Shown here piece by piece: positions 6,825 to 8,132 of a stretch of DNA of 8,132 nucleotides (positions are counted from its first letter, which is position 1; each line of letters opens with the position of its first letter). Both the position numbers and the translations under genes were made by a program. The stretch comes from Coprothermobacter sp. GTDB lineage: Bacteria; Coprothermobacterota; Coprothermobacteria; Coprothermobacterales; Coprothermobacteraceae. The notes under the pieces are model-generated. The model was not told where the DNA came from. It worked only from the letters and a program-made list of their open reading frames with translations, and searched no databases. The DNA lies in contig DMVM01000049.1 in assembly GCA_003476705.1 (NCBI GenBank), positions 1 through 8,132 of the forward strand. The letters run 5' to 3'.

Positions 6825-7283
6825 TTACTCCAGCCTGATCTTTACTCCCTTGGATTCGGGAGCTTTCTTGGGAAGTGTGAGTTCAACCACGCCATTGTGG
6901 TACTCGGCTTTGGCTTCTTCAGCCTTTACAGTAGTTGGAAGTGCAATGGCACGTTCAAAGGTGCCATACCGCATCTCGCTGTAGAACACGCCTTCTTTTT
7001 CTTCCTTCTTTTGCTCCTGCAGTTCTCCTTTGAGGTAAACTCTATCTTCTTCGACAGTTATTTCCAGCTTATCTTTGGGTACGCCTGGAACTGCTGCACG
7101 AACGTAAACGTTGTTTTCATCTTCGGTAACTTCAACTGGTGGTACAAATCTTCTGGCTAAGCCTCTGCGCGCTGGCCTTCTAGGTTCAATACCTGTGCTC
7201 CAGAATTCCTCCATCATTCTATCCATCTCATCAATGATGGACCTCATTTCTTCGAAGGGATCAAACCACCTTCTACTAAGCAT
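6825..7283 (-). CDS. hsp20: Small heat-shock protein, Hsp20/alpha-crystallin family
   Basis: A 152-residue ATP-independent holdase that binds unfolding proteins in the cytoplasm and forms oligomers. Seen: a short N-terminal arm (1-45) rich in Met, Phe, Trp and Arg starting MLSRRWFDPFEEM, as in many bacterial class A sHsps; the alpha-crystallin domain from about 47 to 140, with AAVPGV (63-68), an acidic/basic loop QEQKKEEKEG (89-98), and GVVELTLPKK (131-140), the conserved G-x-L-x-LPK end; and a C-terminal tail VKIRLE holding an I-x-I/V-like motif (Ile149-Arg-Leu151) that docks neighbouring dimers. Length is typical. Start is the ATG at 7283, nine bases after GGAGG; an ATG at 7290 opens only a four-residue frame. 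It follows mobA by 75 bases in the same direction and ends at a strong terminator. A separate promoter is likely because stress control would not suit mobA, but that is inference. Confidence 0.95.
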   Translation of the reverse strand: MLSRRWFDPFEEMRSIIDEMDRMMEEFWSTGIEPRRPARRGLARRFVPPVEVTEDENNVYVRAAVPGVPKDKLEITVEEDRVYLKGELQEQKKEEKEGVFYSEMRYGTFERAIALPTTVKAEEAKAEYHNGVVELTLPKKAPESKGVKIRLE

Positions 7284-7292
7284 GGCCCATCG

Positions 7293-7297
7293 CCTCC
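7293..7297 (-). promoter_or_regulatory. Ribosome binding site of hsp20
   Basis: GGAGG on the minus strand lies nine bases before the ATG at 7283. A second ATG at 7290 sits only two bases after the motif and reads four sense codons and a stop, so it is unlikely to be used productively. Confidence 0.75.
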
Positions 7298-7335
7298 TTC
7301 AGCATTGTTTTTATGATTTCTTGTTTCCAATCTTA

Positions 7336-7366
7336 TATATACCCGATGGGGGTATGAGTTATGCAA
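7336..7366 (-). promoter_or_regulatory. Possible hsp20 promoter with embedded inverted repeat
   Basis: The minus strand has TTGCAT (7366-7361), 19 bases, then TATATA (7341-7336) within TATATATAAG. The -35 lies in the last codons of mobA. Between and overlapping the elements is a 6-base inverted repeat, ATACCC (7339-7344) and GGGTAT (7350-7355) with a 5-base centre, a candidate operator. It does not resemble the CIRCE element of HrcA. The 19-base spacing is long, so the assignment is tentative. Confidence 0.35.
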
Positions 7367-7958
7367 AGTGCTCATGCATGGGGCAGTAGTTTGGAGCTGA
7401 GGAGTTAAAACCTTCCCAGTCTTTCCACGTGTTGACATTGAGAAAGACATTTGGATCACCCATGAAGGGTAAAAGCACATGAGGAATAGAGGAGAAAACT
7501 TCGGTAAGCTTGTAAAAGCGGTGCTGGTAGCATGTCAAGATGTGATTGACGACGCTACTTTGTACAAGTGAAGGGAACGGCTGCAAGAAACCGTTTATAC
7601 TGTAAAAAACGGAGCTTTCATGCTCACAATGGTACTCCAAAAGTGGCACCACTGCTTCTTTTGGTAGTACAGGCATGTCCACAGCTGTAAACAGGTAGTT
7701 TTGGTACTGCAAAGTGCTTAGAGCCGTAAGCACGCCTGCGAGAGGTGTATCGGCTTCAAAAATGTCCAAAATCAAAGGAATTTCCCCAGATTCAAAAGGA
7801 ACCTTAGAAACCAAATACACAGGCAGGCCCAAAGGAGAAAGGTTTTCTTCAACCACCTTGAACAAAGGCTTGCCTTTAACCTGCAGCAGCGCCTTAGAAA
7901 CACCCAGCCGCCTGCTAACACCACCGCAAAGTATGACCACAGCAGTGCTGCTTGCCAT
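7359..7958 (-). CDS. mobA: Molybdenum cofactor guanylyltransferase MobA
   Basis: A 199-residue cytoplasmic nucleotidyltransferase that would attach GMP to molybdenum (or tungsten) molybdopterin to form the bis-MGD cofactor of enzymes such as formate dehydrogenase. Seen: LCGGVSRRLGVSKALLQVKGKPL at 10-32, the GG-x-S-x-R-x-G-x-x-K-A GTP-binding signature; DTPLAGVLTAL at 70-80; TAVDMPVL at 91-98 with Asp94 as the likely metal ligand; QPFPSL at 126-131; and NVNTWKDWEGF at 174-184, the C-terminal N-x-NT motif. Size fits MobA (about 190-200). An unusual tail follows, ending CPMHEHFA (192-199). Start is the ATG at 7958, eight bases after an AGGAAGG motif within the end of rsmI, so the two are probably cotranscribed. 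CTP-using (MocA-like) or other NTP-transferase relatives are less likely. No Mo-enzyme gene is in view to confirm the role. Confidence 0.85.
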   Translation of the reverse strand: MASSTAVVILCGGVSRRLGVSKALLQVKGKPLFKVVEENLSPLGLPVYLVSKVPFESGEIPLILDIFEADTPLAGVLTALSTLQYQNYLFTAVDMPVLPKEAVVPLLEYHCEHESSVFYSINGFLQPFPSLVQSSVVNHILTCYQHRFYKLTEVFSSIPHVLLPFMGDPNVFLNVNTWKDWEGFNSSAPNYCPMHEHFA

Positions 7959-7959
7959 G

Positions 7960-8132
7960 TTAAGTGCCTTCCTCGGGTGGGTAAATCACTACCACAAATT
8001 CACCTTTATAGGAATCTTTAATGAGCTCCTGGGGGTAGCCCACCAGCACCTCTTCGTGGAGCTTGGTTAGTTCACGAAGAAGAGCCACCTTGCGCTGAGG
8101 ACAAAGCTCATTTAGCAAGGACAGCAGCTTGC
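7960..8132 (-). CDS. rsmI: 16S rRNA (cytidine-1402-2'-O)-methyltransferase RsmI, C-terminal part (gene cut by right window edge)
   Basis: The last 56 complete codons and the stop (TAA at 7962-7960) are present; this frame is too short for most ORF lists. The peptide contains RKVALLRELTKLHEEVLVG and, after a short variable stretch, YKGEFVVVIYPPEEGT. The ARELTKLHEE-x-x-RG ... GEFVLVIEG pattern is the signature of RsmI, a tetrapyrrole-methylase-fold enzyme that uses S-adenosylmethionine to methylate the ribose of C1402 in the 16S rRNA decoding site. Here the usual Ala-Arg before ELT is Leu-Arg. The protein stops about seven residues after the last core strand, so it lacks the C-terminal extension found in the 286-residue E. 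coli protein. The next gene, mobA, starts one base after this stop codon. Confidence 0.85.
   Translation of the reverse strand, partial: KLLSLLNELCPQRKVALLRELTKLHEEVLVGYPQELIKDSYKGEFVVVIYPPEEGT
7967..7973 (-). promoter_or_regulatory. Ribosome binding site of mobA
   Basis: AGGAAGG on the minus strand, with its last base eight positions before the ATG at 7958 and lying within the last codons of rsmI. It supports the chosen mobA start and joint transcription with rsmI. Confidence 0.65.

Noticed and set aside
7284..7358. CIRCE-type operator upstream of hsp20
   Set aside because: The HrcA site (TTAGCACTC-N9-GAGTGCTAA) is not present; only a different, shorter inverted repeat is seen.
7244..7480. 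78-codon minus-strand frame overlapping the mobA end and hsp20 start
   Set aside because: It runs out of frame through conserved parts of both genes, and its composition is unlike a protein; it is a shadow.
7714..8070. 118-codon plus-strand frame antisense to mobA and rsmI
   Set aside because: Both opposite-strand genes carry clear family motifs; this frame shows none and spans their junction.

Overview
The window looks like ordinary bacterial chromosome: dense genes, Shine-Dalgarno motifs of the GGAGG type, ATGA-type gene overlaps and a factor-independent terminator. Base composition is moderate (mid-40s % GC by eye). A small heat-shock protein rich in Glu, Lys and Arg, and the mix of families, would fit a thermophilic anaerobe (Coprothermobacter or a similar lineage). 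That placement is inference from recall and composition, not a search result. No mobile element, CRISPR array, tRNA, rRNA or phage gene was found. The longest stretch without a gene is about 183 bases.

Left part (1-4990, minus strand, read right to left): a polysaccharide or glycan biosynthesis operon. Order of transcription: manC (mannose-1-phosphate guanylyltransferase fused to a type II mannose-6-phosphate isomerase cupin), two GT-B glycosyltransferases (GT4-like), a GT-A family 2 glycosyltransferase resembling rhamnosyltransferases, then rfbA (glucose-1-phosphate thymidylyltransferase), which runs off the left edge. The first three genes overlap by 11 and 4 bases. ManC would supply GDP-mannose and RfbA would open the dTDP-glucose/dTDP-rhamnose route, so the cluster holds both precursor supply and the transferases that would use these sugars.

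Middle (4991-6748): a 183-base divergent intergenic region with weak promoter-like elements for both sides and a 10-base perfect palindrome, followed on the plus strand by a MurJ/MviN-family flippase of about 14 membrane helices. Two arginines that are functionally important in E. coli MurJ are not conserved here. Next to a glycan operon this leaves open a role in exporting the lipid-linked glycan, though a lipid II flippase remains the default call.

Right part (6760-8132): a bidirectional terminator separates murJ from a convergent minus-strand group: rsmI (3' end only, entering from the right edge), mobA (molybdenum cofactor guanylyltransferase) and hsp20. rsmI and mobA are separated by 1 base and probably cotranscribed. 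hsp20 sits 75 bases downstream of mobA with a possible promoter of its own. I found no convincing undescribed system. The points most worth checking are the divergent flippase, the Cys/His tail on MobA and the short form of RsmI.
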